Assembly (NCBI GenBank): GCA_900320865.1
Contig: ONTT01000005.1
Coordinates: forward strand, 1-64,000
Source of the DNA: an uncultured Bacteroidales bacterium
GTDB lineage: Bacteria; Bacteroidota; Bacteroidia; Bacteroidales; Paludibacteraceae
DNA length: 64,000 nt
Reading direction: 5' to 3'
Shown: positions 63,201-64,000 of the stretch, one piece after another
Numbering within the stretch: the stretch's first letter is position 1
Layout: every line of letters begins with the position of its first letter
Notes under the pieces: model-generated
What the model was told of the DNA's origin: nothing
The model's database searches: none
What the model saw: the letters and a program-made list of their open reading frames with translations, nothing else
Made by a program: the position numbers and the translations under genes

Positions 63201-64000
63201 ATTTTCGTTTTCTAATAATCCATATTACTCCTCCTATGAGGACCAAGATAGCTATCGGACTTATTGTGCTGATAGTTTGTACACGTGCGCGTTCGTCGTG
63301 TGCGCGCTTATCATTCAGCAGTCGCAAGGCGACGGTCTTCTCGCGCAGCTGAATGAGTCCCTCGCTGTCTGTTAACCATAACAATACATTCGCTATAAAA
63401 TCGCGGTTGCTGAACTGAATCTGATTATATCGGTCGTAGCCCATAGGTAGCACTTGGTTTCGTTCTACCTCATTCATGATGATGCTTCCGCTTCCTATCA
63501 CGACTTGCCGCGTCGCGACACTTTGTTTACGAATGGGTTCGTCGCTTACAATACTATCGGGCATCATACGATGGGCGAAAGCGCTGTTGAAAGTTCCTTC
63601 CAAGGATACGGCTACCGGAACGTACTGATAGCGGAAAGCCTCCAAGTCCGGTTGTAAATCATTCAGATTCACTTCGCCCGGCGTAGCCGTAACTCGTGTG
63701 GCTGTGCTCGTCGCCAATAGTACCCGTTTGTCAATACCATCTTCTCCTCCCACTGCGTCTATCGGGCTGACGAATGTACTCATCACTTGTCCCGTGTTGC
63801 GGGTGATAGGGCTGCTGTTGCTTGTGAGCAGCAAAGGTGCGTATGTCCAAGGCAGCGGTTGCAGGTTCGGTGTCTCGGGATCATCCGATACATTGACCGG
63901 AATGGTCAGACACTGCAGGTCTTGCACCAAAGCCGGATTGACGCGGATACCATATCTGAAGAGCATGTCGGTGATTCCTAAGTCCAGCGGGATGATGGGG
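63181..64000 (-). CDS. gldG: Gliding motility ABC transporter auxiliary protein GldG, C-terminal part
   Basis: The reading frame continues past the window's right edge, so the N-terminal part is missing. What is visible (about 273 codons) has the GldG-type extracytoplasmic region (MLFRYGIRVNPALVQDLQCL, PLPWTYAPLLLTSNSSP, VAVSLEGTFNSAFAHRM, FIANVLLWLTDSEGLIQLREK). A C-terminal membrane segment follows (IAILVLIGGVIWIIRKRK). GldG works with the GldA/GldF ABC transporter needed for gliding in Flavobacteria, and related proteins occur in non-gliding Bacteroidales. gldF is not in view. Confidence 0.85.
   Translation of the reverse strand, partial: PIIPLDLGITDMLFRYGIRVNPALVQDLQCLTIPVNVSDDPETPNLQPLPWTYAPLLLTSNSSPITRNTGQVMSTFVSPIDAVGGEDGIDKRVLLATSTATRVTATPGEVNLNDLQPDLEAFRYQYVPVAVSLEGTFNSAFAHRMMPDSIVSDEPIRKQSVATRQVVIGSGSIIMNEVERNQVLPMGYDRYNQIQFSNRDFIANVLLWLTDSEGLIQLREKTVALRLLNDKRAHDERARVQTISTISPIAILVLIGGVIWIIRKRKYASKKV

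Overview
The window is from a member of the Bacteroidota, most likely order Bacteroidales. The evidence is a core type IX secretion / gliding gene set (PorP/SprF-type protein, gldK-L-M-N, part of gldG), Bacteroidota-type promoters (TTTG, 20-nt spacer, TAnnTTTG), the ftsX-DUF3098-uppP-truB-queA order, the parA-parB-DUF5683-MltD order, and many outer-membrane and surface-glycan genes. Genus and species cannot be told from the sequence. There are two tRNA genes, but no rRNA, CRISPR array or complete insertion sequence.

Layout. 180-3219: ybeY and a SpmA/SpmB-like membrane protein run leftward, divergent from a methyltransferase and a cobalamin adenosyltransferase, with both promoters sharing one palindrome. 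3349-16921: a rightward run holding a DUF2795 protein, the T9SS genes porP/sprF-gldKLMN, then ftsX, uppP, truB, queA, ung, a short polA and an SGNH hydrolase. 17048-19593: tRNA-Asp, tRNA-Arg, dtd, grpE, dnaJ. 19606-30650: surface-glycan assembly (GT39-like enzyme, GtrA, two beta-barrel proteins, O-antigen ligase, four GT2 proteins of which one is fused to a Kdo/WaaP-type kinase, a Wzi-like protein, a kelch lipoprotein). 30637-37228: leftward lptB, exonuclease III, two M6 metallopeptidases flanking a stand-alone propeptide-like protein, and mlaF/mlaE.

37229-41100 is an accessory islet. It has a GC-rich palindrome-dense spacer, a long rod-shaped candidate RNA leading into a BspA-like leucine-rich-repeat surface protein, a small winged-helix protein, 11-bp iteron-like repeats and an unrecognised 140-aa protein. 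41175-46361 returns to core and envelope metabolism: thiL, a GT2, UDP-xylose synthase, and kdsC / ispD-like / kdsD. 46362-56095 is a second surface-glycan locus. It has a nucleotidyltransferase-aminotransferase fusion, an opine-dehydrogenase-like enzyme, a CDP-glycerol glycerophosphotransferase-like enzyme, a YfhO protein and three glycosyltransferases. 56092-64000 runs leftward: gldG (partial), a LysM/periplasmic-binding protein, an outer-membrane barrel, a GT9, parA, parB, DUF5683, a MltD-type transglycosylase and a MerR regulator.

How the parts fit: most of the window serves the cell envelope. The T9SS genes would export and attach surface proteins. The M6 peptidases and the LRR protein share a short C-terminal tail that is a plausible export tag. 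The two glycan loci plus kdsC/kdsD, lptB, uppP and the ligase would build and ship surface polysaccharide or LPS. The most promising unexplained items are the three-enzyme CDP-linked pathway (46668-50772), the propeptide-like protein between the two M6 peptidases, the shared C-terminal tail, the rod-like RNA at 37993-38106, a GT2-kinase fusion, a DNA polymerase I without a proofreading domain, and a palindromic repeat inserted in frame in kdsD.
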